Origin: Bordetella parapertussis
GTDB taxonomy: Bacteria > Pseudomonadota > Gammaproteobacteria > Burkholderiales > SG8-39
Assembly (NCBI GenBank): GCA_945897475.1
Contig: CAMDFL010000031.1
Coordinates: 1-34,481, forward strand
Direction: 5' to 3'
Length of the DNA stretch: 34,481 nt
The notes below the pieces were generated by a model. That model was given only the letters and a program-made list of their open reading frames with translations, made no database searches and was not told the origin of the DNA. Both the position numbers and the translations under genes were made by a program. Shown here piece by piece: positions 23,182 through 32,450 of the stretch (its first letter is position 1; each line of letters starts with the position of its first letter).

Positions 23182-24966
23182 TTAAGCTGCGCGTTTTTCT
23201 CGTTGCATGTTGGCGCGCAATTGTGCGGTGGCTGGAAGGTCAAGGCAGAGTGTTGCTGCATCGACCACCACTCCGTAATCTCTCCTTGCCGCTTCCACCG
23301 ATACGTAACCTTGCCGTACATCGTCGCAGACTTTTGCCGCCGCTCGCTTCAACGGCGAGCCGAATCCGCCGCCGCCGCCGCCGCGAACCATGACACGGTC
23401 GTTGTGACGCAGCAATTGCGAGGGCACTTTGGCATTGGGCAGATTGTCCTGGCGCACTCCGCCCACTTCCAGTTCAACTTTGTTTGCCAGGCCATCGAGC
23501 CCACCGGCCAGCCCCCAGGGCGCGCAATGTGCGCGATCAATGGTTGAGTTAATGGTGAGGTCCTGAAGCGAACGAACTGAACGCTCGGCGCCGATGCCGC
23601 CACGAAACTCGCCGGCGCCGCCCGAATCGGGCACCAGCCGGAAAAAATCCATCATTACCGGGTATTTCGCTTCCACCATCTCCACCGGGCTGGTGTGGGT
23701 GTCGCCATCATTCATGGCCACGGTGGCGCACATGCCGTCTTCGGTCATTTTCGCGCCCCATCCGCCGCCGGTGTGTCCCACGGTGCCGATAAAAAAACGG
23801 CCATCCTTGCGGGAGATGCCGGTGCAGCCGCACAGAATCAGGCAGGCATGGTGACCGGCGATGACGCGGTCGGGAATGGCCGGCGCCAATGCTTTGAACA
23901 CGGTATCGACAACTGTCATCGGGTAGGTCATCCACAGGCGCATCGGCGCCGGGCGGATGGCGCTGATGAATCGGCCGGGCGGAACGATAACCTTCAGCGG
24001 TCTGAAACTGCCTTCATTGATGGGATAGTCGGTTGGAGAGGTGAGACACTTGAAGGCCACTTGCGCGCAAGCCACGCCGGTCGATGGCCCCGAGTTATAG
24101 AAGCCACGTACCTGCTTGCCTACATCGGTGAGGTCGATGGTCATTTCCCCATCCTTGACAATGACCTTCACCTTGACCGGTATTCGTTTGCCGATGTCCA
24201 GTCCGTCGTCGTCCATGAACGATTCGGCTTCGTAGGTGCCATCGGCGATAGAGCGCATGCGTGCGCGAGCCGCTCTTTCGGATTGATTCAAGATTTCGTC
24301 GATGGCGTTCAGGACAGGAATCCGACCGTAGCGGGCAATCAATTCCAGAAACCGCCGCTCGCCGGTTAATACGGCAGTAATCTGCGCGCGCAGATCGCCT
24401 TGTGCCCGTTCCGGGATGCGCACGTTCATCATAATGACGTCCACCAAATCCTGGTTCAACTTGCCCTGACTTTGCAGCTTTAGGATGGGGATCTGCAGTC
24501 CCTCAGAGTAGATATCGGTGGTGAAGCCGTTCAATACGCCGCCGATATTGATCCAATGCGCCATGCAACAGGCAAAGCCAACCAGATGTCCCTGGTAGAA
24601 CAAGGGCATGGTCAGGGTTACGTGGTTCAGGTGGCTGCCGGTAAGGTAGGCGTCATTGGTGATGAGGATATCGCCGGGCTTGATGTTTTGATAGCCAAAA
24701 TGTGCGATCTTGGCTTTGATGGTTTCAGCCATTCCTCGAATGAACATCGGCAGTCCCAATCCGATCGAAACGGTTTCTCCCTTGGGGGTGAAAAGTCCGA
24801 CCGTGAAATCGAGAGCCTCGGAGATGATTACATTGTAAGCGGTGCGCATGAGATTGGTTTTCATGTCGCCGGTGACCGCCATGACGCCGTTGCGAACAAT
24901 TTCAGTGAGGATGGGGTCGCGCTGTGCCGTTTTGCTTTTTTTCACATTTTTCTCCGCTAAACTCAT
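23182..24966 (-). CDS. Hydantoinase B/oxoprolinase-family protein (HyuB-like)
   Basis: A 594-residue protein of the HyuB family (N-methylhydantoinase B, 5-oxoprolinase C-terminal half, acetone carboxylase alpha-like). Family features include the N-terminal DPILTEIVRNGVMAVTGDMK, DILITNDAYLTGSHLNHVT, a MNVRIPERAQGDLRAQI segment, and the late Gly-rich MVRGGGGGGFGSPLKR. These proteins normally work with a HyuA ATPase subunit, usually encoded next door, in ATP-dependent hydrolysis of cyclic amides or in carboxylation. No HyuA gene is present on either side, so it is an orphan here. The start at 24966 lies at a two-unit 9-bp repeat (ATTGTAATG, ATTGTAATC). Confidence 0.9.
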   Translation of the reverse strand: MSLAEKNVKKSKTAQRDPILTEIVRNGVMAVTGDMKTNLMRTAYNVIISEALDFTVGLFTPKGETVSIGLGLPMFIRGMAETIKAKIAHFGYQNIKPGDILITNDAYLTGSHLNHVTLTMPLFYQGHLVGFACCMAHWINIGGVLNGFTTDIYSEGLQIPILKLQSQGKLNQDLVDVIMMNVRIPERAQGDLRAQITAVLTGERRFLELIARYGRIPVLNAIDEILNQSERAARARMRSIADGTYEAESFMDDDGLDIGKRIPVKVKVIVKDGEMTIDLTDVGKQVRGFYNSGPSTGVACAQVAFKCLTSPTDYPINEGSFRPLKVIVPPGRFISAIRPAPMRLWMTYPMTVVDTVFKALAPAIPDRVIAGHHACLILCGCTGISRKDGRFFIGTVGHTGGGWGAKMTEDGMCATVAMNDGDTHTSPVEMVEAKYPVMMDFFRLVPDSGGAGEFRGGIGAERSVRSLQDLTINSTIDRAHCAPWGLAGGLDGLANKVELEVGGVRQDNLPNAKVPSQLLRHNDRVMVRGGGGGGFGSPLKRAAAKVCDDVRQGYVSVEAARRDYGVVVDAATLCLDLPATAQLRANMQREKRAA

Positions 24967-24982
24967 TGTAATGATTGTAATC
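24965..24982. repeat. Two-unit 9-bp direct repeat at the HyuB start
   Basis: ATTGTAATG and ATTGTAATC lie head to tail at the HyuB start codon. Only two units are present, so it is weak by itself. It is listed because similar repeats occur at other gene starts in this window. Confidence 0.5.
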
Positions 24983-25076
24983 GGTACTAGCTGCTAATAT
25001 TCAAAAGGTACACGCCAACCCTAGGGGTATATGTCGCTGGAGGGGAGAGCGAAAAAACATTGGAGAAGTACCGGCA

Positions 25077-25274
25077 ATGAAGCCACGTGGCGAACGTATG
25101 GCTTGTTCGTTCAAAAGTCTGGATGGTTTTCATGGGCGCTTTTCGGTATTTCCTGGCGAGGCGCTAAAGTCTGTTGCCAGGATCGAGGAATTTGCTTGGA
25201 ATAAAATGCCGGAAAAAGAAGTATCTGAAGGGAATGTCACTTACTTAAGCGCCGAAATCCTGGATAAAGAATAA
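25077..25274 (+). CDS. Small hypothetical protein
   Basis: A 65-residue frame with a good ribosome site (GGAGAAG about 9 bases before the ATG at 25077). The product is mixed charged and aromatic with no signal peptide, membrane segment or recognisable motif. Its last codons (GAT AAA GAA TAA) form the conserved edge of structured repeat copy B, exactly as the small gene at 4983 ends in copy A, although the two proteins are not otherwise alike. It is the only candidate gene between the HyuB gene and parE with a decent ribosome site. It may be a real small protein or a chance frame. Confidence 0.4.
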   Translation: MKPRGERMACSFKSLDGFHGRFSVFPGEALKSVARIEEFAWNKMPEKEVSEGNVTYLSAEILDKE

Positions 25275-25508
25275 ACCGACTCTGCTTTATTCAGTAACCG
25301 CGTTTTTATACGGACGGTGTTTATCCGTATAAAAACGCGGTTCGCCCGCGGCAGCGTTTCCAAAACCTGCACGAACGAAAAATCCGTTCGTGCGGATCGT
25401 TGTTTTCGAGCGAATGATGAATCCATCCGCTCGAAAACAACGATCTTCAGCAAACCGCTGGCGGCAGGAGGGGACGAGTCCCCAACCCTTAAGTGCCATT
25501 CGTATCTG
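25261..25508 (+). repeat. Multi-hairpin intergenic repeat, copy B
   Basis: This is the inverted full copy of the element at 4772-4994. H3 has arms 25296-25314 and 25324-25342 (19 perfect pairs). H2 has arms 25369-25377 and 25385-25393. H1 has arms 25396-25412 and 25428-25444 (17 perfect pairs, 15-base loop) and is longer than in copy A, where the inner part is deleted without loss of pairing. A GGGGACGAGTCCCC palindrome follows near 25472-25485. The homology to copy A starts in the last two codons of the upstream small gene and ends near TTAAGTGCCATTCG. Confidence 0.92.
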
Positions 25509-25840
25509 AAGGGGCTTGTTCAGTAATCTGTGATATGGGGATGACCGGTCGCGTATTGATCCTCAATACCTATCAACAGCGTGCATTTTCGCAGGTAAAA
25601 CTGGAATCCCATTTTTATGGTGCGATACTATGGGGATTCAAGTCCATGAAAGTGGTCGAGGATGCCAAAATGATGGCCAAGCGATGTCTCTAATAAAGAT
25701 TGTGATCTATTTGTTAATCGTTTTAAGTTTCGCCAGTTTCCCTCTTTAATTTCAGTTAATCGACAATGTCGGGCTGCTTCAGCCCGCCGAGCGGAGTATC
25801 ATTTTGCCCCGTTTCACAATAGCTGGTGGACTATCTGGGT
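25509..25840. other. Leader region of parE, no firm gene
   Basis: The region holds a 52-codon frame from an ATG at 25538 to 25693 (starting MGMTGRVLILNTYQQ) that I do not recognise and cannot call a gene with confidence. From about 25695 to 25840 the sequence is AT-rich and presumably contains the parE promoter, but no convincing hexamer pair is seen. Confidence 0.35.
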
Positions 25841-27832
25841 ATGGCTACAAAATCTAGGGGATACAGCGCCGAAGATATAGAGATCTTAGAGGATCTGTCT
25901 CCAATTCTTCATCGGCCGGGGATGTATACCGATCCGGTAAATCCCAATCATGCGCTGGTCGAGGTCATCGACAACTCATCGGACGAAGGTCTGGCCGGTT
26001 TTGCGAAAAACATTTCAGTCGTTCTGCACGAGGATGGCTCGGCCACGGTCGAGGACGATGGGCGTGGAATTCCGGTCGACATTCATCCAAAAAAGAAAGT
26101 TCCCGCTGTGCAGGTCATCTTTACGACCCTGCATTCCGGAGGTAAATTCCGCAAGACCGACAAGGACGCCGCATATCGCATAGCAGGCGGATTGCATGGC
26201 GTGGGAATTTGCGTGACTAATGCACTGTCGACGCGCCTTGAAGTGCAGGTCACCCGCGATGGCGCGGTTCACGGCTTGGTGTTTGCCGACAATGGCAAGG
26301 TGAAAGAGCCGTTGAAAAAACTAAGCGCTGCCGGCCCGCGGGAGTCCGGCACGCGTATTCGATTCTGGCCTGATCCTAAATATTTCGATTCACCCAAGAT
26401 CGTAGTGCAGGATATTTCCCTGTTACTGCGCGCGAAAGCCATGCTGCTGCCCGGCGTTCGATTCTCACTGGGAGTGGAAAAATCCGGCAAGATAGAAACA
26501 AGCACTTGGCACTTTCCCGAGGGAATTAAGGGCTATTTTGCGAGCGCGATTTCGGGCAAAGATCCGGTGGCGGAAACGTTTTTCGGAGAACGCTATATCT
26601 CGGCGCAATCGGAATCTGACAGTTTCACTGAAGGCGAGGGTGCGCTCTGGGCGATCGCATGGACTGCTGAGAGCGATGTGGTGGCCGAAGCTTATGTGAA
26701 CATGATCCCGACGCGGCACGGCGGCACGCATGTCGCAGGGTTGCGCGAAGGTGTTTATAACGCGATTCGCAATTTTATTGAATTGCACGCGATGAGCCAG
26801 CGCGGGCTGAAAGTGGTGCCCGAGGATGTCTGGTCGAGGACCTCCTATGTGTTATCGGTAAAAATGCTGGATCCTCAATTCAAAGGCCAGGTCAAAAACG
26901 AATTGATTTCACGCGATGCGGTTAAGCTGGTGGCGCAAATGGTGCGCGATCCATTTGAGCTATGGCTCAATAAACATACCGATGAAGGCAAGCGAATCGC
27001 GGAACTGGTCATGCGCCAGGCTATGGCGCGCACGCGCGCCGCGCAGAAAGTGGAGAGACGCAAGTCATCAGGGGTCGCGGTGTTACCCGGAAAATTGACC
27101 GATTGCGCCTCCGATGATCCGGATCGCAATGAGTTATTTATTGTTGAGGGTGATTCCGCTGGTGGATCGGCGAAACAGGCGCGTGACAAGGAGTTTCAAG
27201 CGGTGCTGCCGCTCAAGGGTAAGCCGAAGAACACCTGGCAGGATGAAACCAGGACGCTATTTGCCAACAAGGAAATCGAGGCTATTGCACTGGCCATCGG
27301 GGTCGAGCCGCATGGTGGAGAAGTCGCCGCGGATCTCTCGGGACTTCGCTATCGCAAGATCGTCATCATGGCCGACGCCGATGTGGATGGCGCACATATC
27401 CAGGTGCTGTTGTTGACGCTTTTCTTCCAGCATTTTCACAAGTTGATCGAGTCGGGTCACGTGTATGTCGCGCAGCCGCCCTTGTTTCGCATTGACGTGC
27501 CCTCCGCGGGAAAAGGCAAACCTGCCCGCAAATTGTATTCACTGGATAAGGCTGAGCTTGCCGCAATCGAGGAAAAACTTGAGGACGAAGGCGTAAAAAC
27601 CGATAGCTGGACCGTCAGCCGGTTCAAAGGCCTGGGTGAAATGAGTCCCGAACAATTGTGGGAGACCACGCTCAATCCGGATACGCGCCGTATGTTGCCT
27701 GTCAGTCTGGGCGATAGCGTGGCTGAGCCTGATCGCGACGTGTTCAACATGATGATGGCAAAGGAAAATGCCTCTATGAGGCGGGAGTGGATGGAAGCGT
27801 ATGGCAACCTGGTCGATGCGGATATTTCCTGA
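25841..27832 (+). CDS. parE: DNA topoisomerase IV subunit B
   Basis: With the ATG at 25841 (MATKSRGYSAEDIEIL) the protein has 663 residues. A GTG at 25826 is also in frame but less likely. The GHKL ATPase domain shows RPGMYTDPVNPNHALVEVID (catalytic Glu41, Mg-binding Asn45), DDGRGIPVDIHP and GGLHGVGICVTNALS. The TOPRIM domain has LFIVEGDSAGGSAKQARD, PLKGK and IVIMADADVDGAHI. The length of about 660, without GyrB's extra insert, and the DPQFKGQVKNEL segment indicate ParE rather than GyrB. With ParC it forms the A2B2 enzyme that decatenates daughter chromosomes. parC starts 22 bases downstream. Confidence 0.96.
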   Translation: MATKSRGYSAEDIEILEDLSPILHRPGMYTDPVNPNHALVEVIDNSSDEGLAGFAKNISVVLHEDGSATVEDDGRGIPVDIHPKKKVPAVQVIFTTLHSGGKFRKTDKDAAYRIAGGLHGVGICVTNALSTRLEVQVTRDGAVHGLVFADNGKVKEPLKKLSAAGPRESGTRIRFWPDPKYFDSPKIVVQDISLLLRAKAMLLPGVRFSLGVEKSGKIETSTWHFPEGIKGYFASAISGKDPVAETFFGERYISAQSESDSFTEGEGALWAIAWTAESDVVAEAYVNMIPTRHGGTHVAGLREGVYNAIRNFIELHAMSQRGLKVVPEDVWSRTSYVLSVKMLDPQFKGQVKNELISRDAVKLVAQMVRDPFELWLNKHTDEGKRIAELVMRQAMARTRAAQKVERRKSSGVAVLPGKLTDCASDDPDRNELFIVEGDSAGGSAKQARDKEFQAVLPLKGKPKNTWQDETRTLFANKEIEAIALAIGVEPHGGEVAADLSGLRYRKIVIMADADVDGAHIQVLLLTLFFQHFHKLIESGHVYVAQPPLFRIDVPSAGKGKPARKLYSLDKAELAAIEEKLEDEGVKTDSWTVSRFKGLGEMSPEQLWETTLNPDTRRMLPVSLGDSVAEPDRDVFNMMMAKENASMRREWMEAYGNLVDADIS

Positions 27833-27854
27833 AATCTGCAAAAGTTGAACTGTA

Positions 27855-30257
27855 ATGGGCGATCAAAAAGATTTGTTCGAAGGAGTGGCGGTGGAAGTGA
27901 AGGAAAAACAATCAGGGACCGCAGTCGCCCCGGCGTCTTGTGGCAGCGCAGGCGGCGGTGAACCTCCTGCCCGATTTGCTCCTATGTCAGGTGAATTCGG
28001 AGATGCGCTCCCCTTGGGGCGTTACGCCTCCACTCAGTATTTGCAATATGCGATTGCCACGGTCAAGGATCGCGCGCTGCCGCGAGTCACAGACGGCCAG
28101 AAACCGGTGCAGGCACGCATTCTTTACGCGATGTGGGAAATGGGCGGGCGTGCCGGCACGCCGCGCAAGAAATCTGCGCGCGTTGTCGGCGATGTGCTCG
28201 GTAAATTTCATCCTCACGGCGATGCGTCTGTCTATGCTGCCATGGTGCGTATTTCGCAGAATTTCACGCTGCGCTACCCATTGGTGGATGGAGAGGGCAA
28301 TTTCGGATCGCGCGATGGTGATGAGCCGGCGGCGATGCGATATACGGAGGCGCGTCTGACACGTTTCGCCGAAGTATTGCTGGCTGAACTGGATAGCGGT
28401 ACGGTCGATTTCGCACCCAATTACGATGGCAGCTTGCAGGAGCCGCAACAATTGCCGGCGCGTCTGCCGGTGGTGTTGCTTAACGGCGCTTCGGGAATTG
28501 CAGTCGGGATGGCCACTGAAATTCCCTGCCATAACCTCAATGAAGTGGCTGCGGCAGCCATTGCCTTGATTCGCGACCCGGAGCTTTCGATCGCTGGCAT
28601 CATGAAATATATCAAGGGGCCGGATTTTCCGGGCGGCGCCCAGATCATCACGCCACGTGCCGAGATGCGAGAAGCCTATGCCGGTGGAAGGGGTTCGATT
28701 CGGGTACGGGCGAAATGGACTATCGAACGATTGGCGCGCGGCCAATGGCAATGGGTTGTACATGAGCTGCCGCCTGGAGCATCGGCGCGCCGCGTGCTGG
28801 AGGAGATTGAGTCAATTACCAATCCGCAGCCCAAGTCCGGAAAAAAATCTTTGACTCCGGATCAGCAACGCGAGAAGCAATTGATGTTGTCGATGCTGGA
28901 TCGTGCGCGCGATGAATCCGATAGAACGCATCCGGTACGACTGGTGTTTGAGCCAAAGACATCGCGAATAGACGAGGATGAATTCGCCCAACTGCTTCTT
29001 GCGAAAACAAGTCTAGAAATCAATACATCCATAAATTTCGTGATGGTTGGACTGGACGGGCGACCTGCGAGTAAAAATCTGCGGCAAATCCTGGCTGAAT
29101 GGGTTGAGTTTCGATTTGCGACGGTCGCTCGTCGCACCCGATTTCGTTTGGACAAGGTGCTTGATCGAATTCATGTGTTGGAAGGTCGGATGATCGTCCT
29201 TCTGAACGTGGACAAAGTTATTAAGATTATTCGCAATGCCGATGAACCCAGGACCGAGTTGGTCAAGGCGTTCAATCTTTCCGAACGGCAGGCGGACGAC
29301 ATCCTCGACATGCGCCTGCGCCAGTTGGCAAAGCTTGAGCATTTTAAAGTGGAGCAGGAACTGCAAGGACTGGCTAAGGATCAGAAAGTACTGGAGCGCA
29401 TTCTTAACATTCGCAAGGCGCTTGAAGACTTGGTCGTCGAAGAAATAGAGTCGGACCAGAAGGCGTTTGGCGATAAGCGACGCACGGTCATTGAAGAGTC
29501 GGAGAAAGCCGTGCTGGAAACTCCGGTTATCGACGAACCAGTCTCCGTTATTTTCTCGAAGAATGGCTGGGTGCGGGCACGGCAAGGCTGGGAAGTGGAC
29601 GCCAATTCGCTTTCCTTCAAGGAAGGCGATGGTTTGCAAAGTTTGCTCAAATGCCGAACTGTGGACCCAGTGGTGTTTCTCGATTCTGCGGGACGTGCTT
29701 ATTCCGTGACGGCCGGCGATCTGCCACCTGCGCGCGGTGACGGCGCGCCGGCATCGTCGCTTGTCGATGTGCAGAATGGAGCTCGCATTTTGTATGCCCT
29801 GGCAGGCAAGGCCGAACTCAATATCATGGTGGCCTCGACAGGCGGCTACGGGTTTCTCTGTCGTTTGAGTGACATGATTTCAAATCGTAAAGCAGGTCGG
29901 GATTTCATGACTCTTGATTCGGGCGAATCGCCGGTTGCGCCCCTGGTCTATGAGGAATCGTCGGCAAAATATGTCGCTTCGGTATCTGCGGAGGGTCGAC
30001 TTCTGGTGTTCGAAATTGGTGAAATGCGAGCGGTTGCGCGTGGCCGTGGCGTTATCTTGATGGGGCTGGACGATGGCGAGTTGCTGGTGGCTGCCACGCT
30101 TATTTCGAGCAAATCAGTGAAAGTGTTCGGCGTAGGCCGCGGCGGCAAGGAAAAAGTTGTCGATATTTCCGGAGGAAAATTCGAACACTACTTCGGCCGG
30201 CGGGCCCGCATGGGTCGCGTACTGCCGGATAAACTCAAGCCCATCGGCTTTGTATAA
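27855..30257 (+). CDS. parC: DNA topoisomerase IV subunit A
   Basis: A 800-residue protein. The catalytic Tyr is Tyr163 in [10 protein letters not shown]. The preceding winged-helix and quinolone-determining region reads [15 protein letters not shown]. At the positions equal to E. coli Ser80 and Glu84 it has Ala124 and Ala128, which removes the usual water-metal anchor for quinolones. The N-terminal breakage domain continues to about residue 500, and the C-terminal part is a ParC-type beta-propeller with degenerate repeats. The first 45 residues are a low-complexity extension. It is co-transcribed with parE (22-base gap). Its stop is followed closely by the SRP RNA gene. Confidence 0.96.
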   Translation: MGDQKDLFEGVAVEVKEKQSGTAVAPASCGSAGGGEPPARFAPMSGEFGDALPLGRYASTQYLQYAIATVKDRALPRVTDGQKPVQARILYAMWEMGGRAGTPRKKSARVVGDVLGKFHPHGDASVYAAMVRISQNFTLRYPLVDGEGNFGSRDGDEPAAMRYTEARLTRFAEVLLAELDSGTVDFAPNYDGSLQEPQQLPARLPVVLLNGASGIAVGMATEIPCHNLNEVAAAAIALIRDPELSIAGIMKYIKGPDFPGGAQIITPRAEMREAYAGGRGSIRVRAKWTIERLARGQWQWVVHELPPGASARRVLEEIESITNPQPKSGKKSLTPDQQREKQLMLSMLDRARDESDRTHPVRLVFEPKTSRIDEDEFAQLLLAKTSLEINTSINFVMVGLDGRPASKNLRQILAEWVEFRFATVARRTRFRLDKVLDRIHVLEGRMIVLLNVDKVIKIIRNADEPRTELVKAFNLSERQADDILDMRLRQLAKLEHFKVEQELQGLAKDQKVLERILNIRKALEDLVVEEIESDQKAFGDKRRTVIEESEKAVLETPVIDEPVSVIFSKNGWVRARQGWEVDANSLSFKEGDGLQSLLKCRTVDPVVFLDSAGRAYSVTAGDLPPARGDGAPASSLVDVQNGARILYALAGKAELNIMVASTGGYGFLCRLSDMISNRKAGRDFMTLDSGESPVAPLVYEESSAKYVASVSAEGRLLVFEIGEMRAVARGRGVILMGLDDGELLVAATLISSKSVKVFGVGRGGKEKVVDISGGKFEHYFGRRARMGRVLPDKLKPIGFV

Positions 30258-30311
30258 CAGTCCCTGTTTGTATTTCTGTGAAGATCGCACCCGCACCTGT
30301 GCTAGAGTGCC

Positions 30312-30413
30312 TTTGGCGGGCCTCCCCGCATTGCAACGTGGTGAATCTGGTCAGGTCCGGAAGGAAGCAGCCACAGCTACTCAGTGCAAGTGCCGGGGGT
30401 CAGGCTCGCCACC
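30312..30413 (+). ncRNA. ffs: 4.5S signal recognition particle RNA
   Basis: The universally conserved SRP core GGTCAGGTCCGGAAGGAAGC lies at 30349-30368, followed by AGCC. The ends pair: GGCGGGCCT at 30315-30323 with AGGCTCGCC at 30402-30410, which gives the single long hairpin of bacterial 4.5S RNA (about 100 bases). It binds Ffh and targets membrane proteins to the translocon. A TAGAGT at 30303-30308 may be a -10 box, but no good -35 is seen. Confidence 0.95.
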
Positions 30414-30425
30414 TAATTGACTCCA

Positions 30426-30470
30426 GGAAGCCTGCGCTCCGGTCGCGATTGAGCGAACCGGCTGGCTTCC
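30426..30470. other. Stable hairpin between ffs and dnaX
   Basis: GGAAGCC (30426-30432) pairs with GGCTTCC (30464-30470). Inside it, CCGGT with CGC (30439-30446) pairs with GCG and ACCGG (30453-30461). There is no T-run after it. It ends 13 bases before the dnaX ATG and could be a processing or leader structure. Confidence 0.6.
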
Positions 30471-30483
30471 GTAGAATGTGCCC

Positions 30484-32025
30484 ATGAGCTACCAGGTACT
30501 GGCCAGAAAATGGCGTCCGCGAGATTTTCAATCCCTGGTAGGGCAGGAGCATGTGGTTCGCGCACTCACCAACGCGCTTTCGCAGCAGCGCCTGCATCAC
30601 GCTTATCTTTTTACCGGCACTCGAGGCGTTGGCAAGACCACGCTGGCTCGCATTCTTGCGAAATCCTTCAATTGCGAAACGGGCATTACCGCCATGGCTT
30701 GCGGAAAATGCTCGGCGTGCACGGAAATCGACGCGGGCCGTTTCGTCGACCTGTTGGAAGTAGATGCCGCCACCAATACCAAGGTGGAGGAAATGCGTCA
30801 ACTTTTGGAGAACGCGGTGTACTCGCCGACACGTGGTCGCTTCAAAGTCTACGTTATCGACGAGGTGCATATGCTATCGACCTCTGCGTTCAACGCGATG
30901 TTGAAAACGCTTGAAGAGCCACCGGATCACGTTAAATTCATTCTCGCTACTACCGACCCACAAAAAATCCCGGTAACGGTTCTTAGCCGTTGTTTGCAAT
31001 TTAACCTCAAACAAATGCCGCCAGCTTCGATTTCGGGGCACTTGTCCAAGGTGCTTGAATTGGAGGGAATTAAGGCGGATCGAGGCGCGCTTACCTTGAT
31101 CGCGGCTGCCGCGCGCGGCAGCATGCGAGATGCGCTTTCCTTGCTTGATCAGGCCATCGCCTACGCCGGCGGGGACCTTGGCGAATCGGCAGTACGTGCC
31201 ATGCTTGGAACCGTGGATGACGCCTTCCTTGTGGAAATACTTGATGCACTGGCGTGTGGTGATGCCGGGACTTTGCTTGAGGTAGCCGTCAGGATGGAAT
31301 CCTTGTCAATATCCTTCGATGGCGCTTTGCAGGATCTGGCTTCGATGCTTCACGCGATCGCGTTGGCGCAAAGCGCTCCGGGGGCGATTCCCGATACTGA
31401 GGTTCGCAAAGCGAAGATTCTCGAGTTTTCAAACACATTCGACGCCGAAGATCTGCAGCTATTCTACGAAATTGCAATTCATGGACGCCAGGAACTTCCA
31501 TTGGCCCCAGACGCCTATGCGGGGTTCACAATGGCATTGTTGCGAATGATTGCATTTCGACCCGATCGGCCTGGCGCTGGCGAGCTAACCAGGTCTGCGA
31601 CGCACGTGCCGGTCAAGCCCGTGATTAATGTTTCTGCGCCGCCCGTGCTTGATGTGTCTGCGCCAATTGGTCTGGCCGATTGGTCCACGATGGTTCGTGG
31701 ATTAAAGCTCAGCGGCGTCGTTAAGCTATTGGCGCAGCAATGTGCGTTCATGTCATTTTCGGATGACATTCTCGTATTGAAAATTACTGCTTCGTCTAAA
31801 CATCTGGCGGAAAAATCCTATCAGGACAAACTGTGCGACGCTGTTTCACAGCAGCTTGGAAAAAAAATACGTTTGAAGGTGGAACTCGGAGATACGGCGG
31901 GGGCGAGCGTTCAAGATCGCGCAGTCGCGAGCATCAGCGAAGATGCGTTGGTACGCGGATTGGTGGAGCAATTTGACGCAACCATCGTGGAATCCTCTAT
32001 AAAACCCGCGATAAAACCGCGATAA
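30484..32025 (+). CDS. dnaX: DNA polymerase III tau/gamma subunit
   Basis: With the ATG at 30484 ([15 protein letters not shown]) the protein has 513 residues, short compared with E. coli tau (643). AAA+ features are Walker A GTRGVGKT (45-52), the zinc-binding Cys64, Cys73, Cys76 and Cys79, Walker B VIDEVH (124-129), ATT (155-157), SRC (168-170) and [12 protein letters not shown] (sensor 2). It loads the sliding clamp and couples the polymerases. The Pro/Ala linker is only about 40 residues. There is no E. coli-like A AAA AAG slippery site in the linker, but a run of eight A lies at 31860-31867 near the C-terminus. It is operonic with ybaB and recR. Its 3' end is an 11-12 bp tandem repeat. 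Confidence 0.96.
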   Translation: MSYQVLARKWRPRDFQSLVGQEHVVRALTNALSQQRLHHAYLFTGTRGVGKTTLARILAKSFNCETGITAMACGKCSACTEIDAGRFVDLLEVDAATNTKVEEMRQLLENAVYSPTRGRFKVYVIDEVHMLSTSAFNAMLKTLEEPPDHVKFILATTDPQKIPVTVLSRCLQFNLKQMPPASISGHLSKVLELEGIKADRGALTLIAAAARGSMRDALSLLDQAIAYAGGDLGESAVRAMLGTVDDAFLVEILDALACGDAGTLLEVAVRMESLSISFDGALQDLASMLHAIALAQSAPGAIPDTEVRKAKILEFSNTFDAEDLQLFYEIAIHGRQELPLAPDAYAGFTMALLRMIAFRPDRPGAGELTRSATHVPVKPVINVSAPPVLDVSAPIGLADWSTMVRGLKLSGVVKLLAQQCAFMSFSDDILVLKITASSKHLAEKSYQDKLCDAVSQQLGKKIRLKVELGDTAGASVQDRAVASISEDALVRGLVEQFDATIVESSIKPAIKPR

Positions 32026-32033
32026 AACACGCG
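31999..32033. repeat. Tandem 11-12 bp repeat at the dnaX 3' end
   Basis: ATAAAACCCGCG (31999), ATAAAACCGCG (32011) and ATAAAACACGCG (32022). The repeat encodes the last residues IKPAIKPR and includes the stop codon of dnaX. Confidence 0.8.
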
Positions 32034-32077
32034 AAATAATCTGGATTCACTTCGACCCAATCAGAGACGGAGCAAAA

Positions 32078-32404
32078 ATGATAAATAAAAGTCAATTGTC
32101 AGGCTTGATGAAACAGGCCCAGCAGATGCAGGACAACATGAAACGGGTTCAGGAGCAATTGGGTTCCATCGAAGTGGAAGGGCAATCCGGGGCAGGACTG
32201 GTCAAAGTCGTGATGACCTGCAAATACGATCTCAAGCGCGTCAATATTGATCCGAGTCTGTTAAAGGACGACAAGGAAATGTTGGAAGATCTGGTGGCTG
32301 CGGCTGTGAACGACGCGGTACGAAAAATAGAATCTACGGTGCAAGACAAGATGGCAAGCGCAACTGCCGGTATGCCCTTGCCACCGGGGATGAAATTGTT
32401 CTAG
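32078..32404 (+). CDS. ybaB: YbaB/EbfC nucleoid-associated protein
   Basis: A 108-residue protein with the typical family layout: an N-terminal helix [20 protein letters not shown], then [20 protein letters not shown], then the [13 protein letters not shown] strand, and a C-terminal helix and PLPPGMKLF tail. It is a homodimeric DNA-binding protein that sits between dnaX and recR in most proteobacteria. The role in nucleoid organisation or recombination is known from the family only. GGAGC precedes the ATG at 32078. Confidence 0.95.
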   Translation: MINKSQLSGLMKQAQQMQDNMKRVQEQLGSIEVEGQSGAGLVKVVMTCKYDLKRVNIDPSLLKDDKEMLEDLVAAAVNDAVRKIESTVQDKMASATAGMPLPPGMKLF

Positions 32405-32450
32405 ATAATAAGCCCTTCGCAAATTTTGCAATGAGTTATGACTTACCGCT

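Noticed and set aside
25538-25693. 52-codon frame upstream of parE as a gene
   Set aside because: No good ribosome site, no recognisable motif, and composition like intergenic sequence. It is mentioned only within the leader entry.
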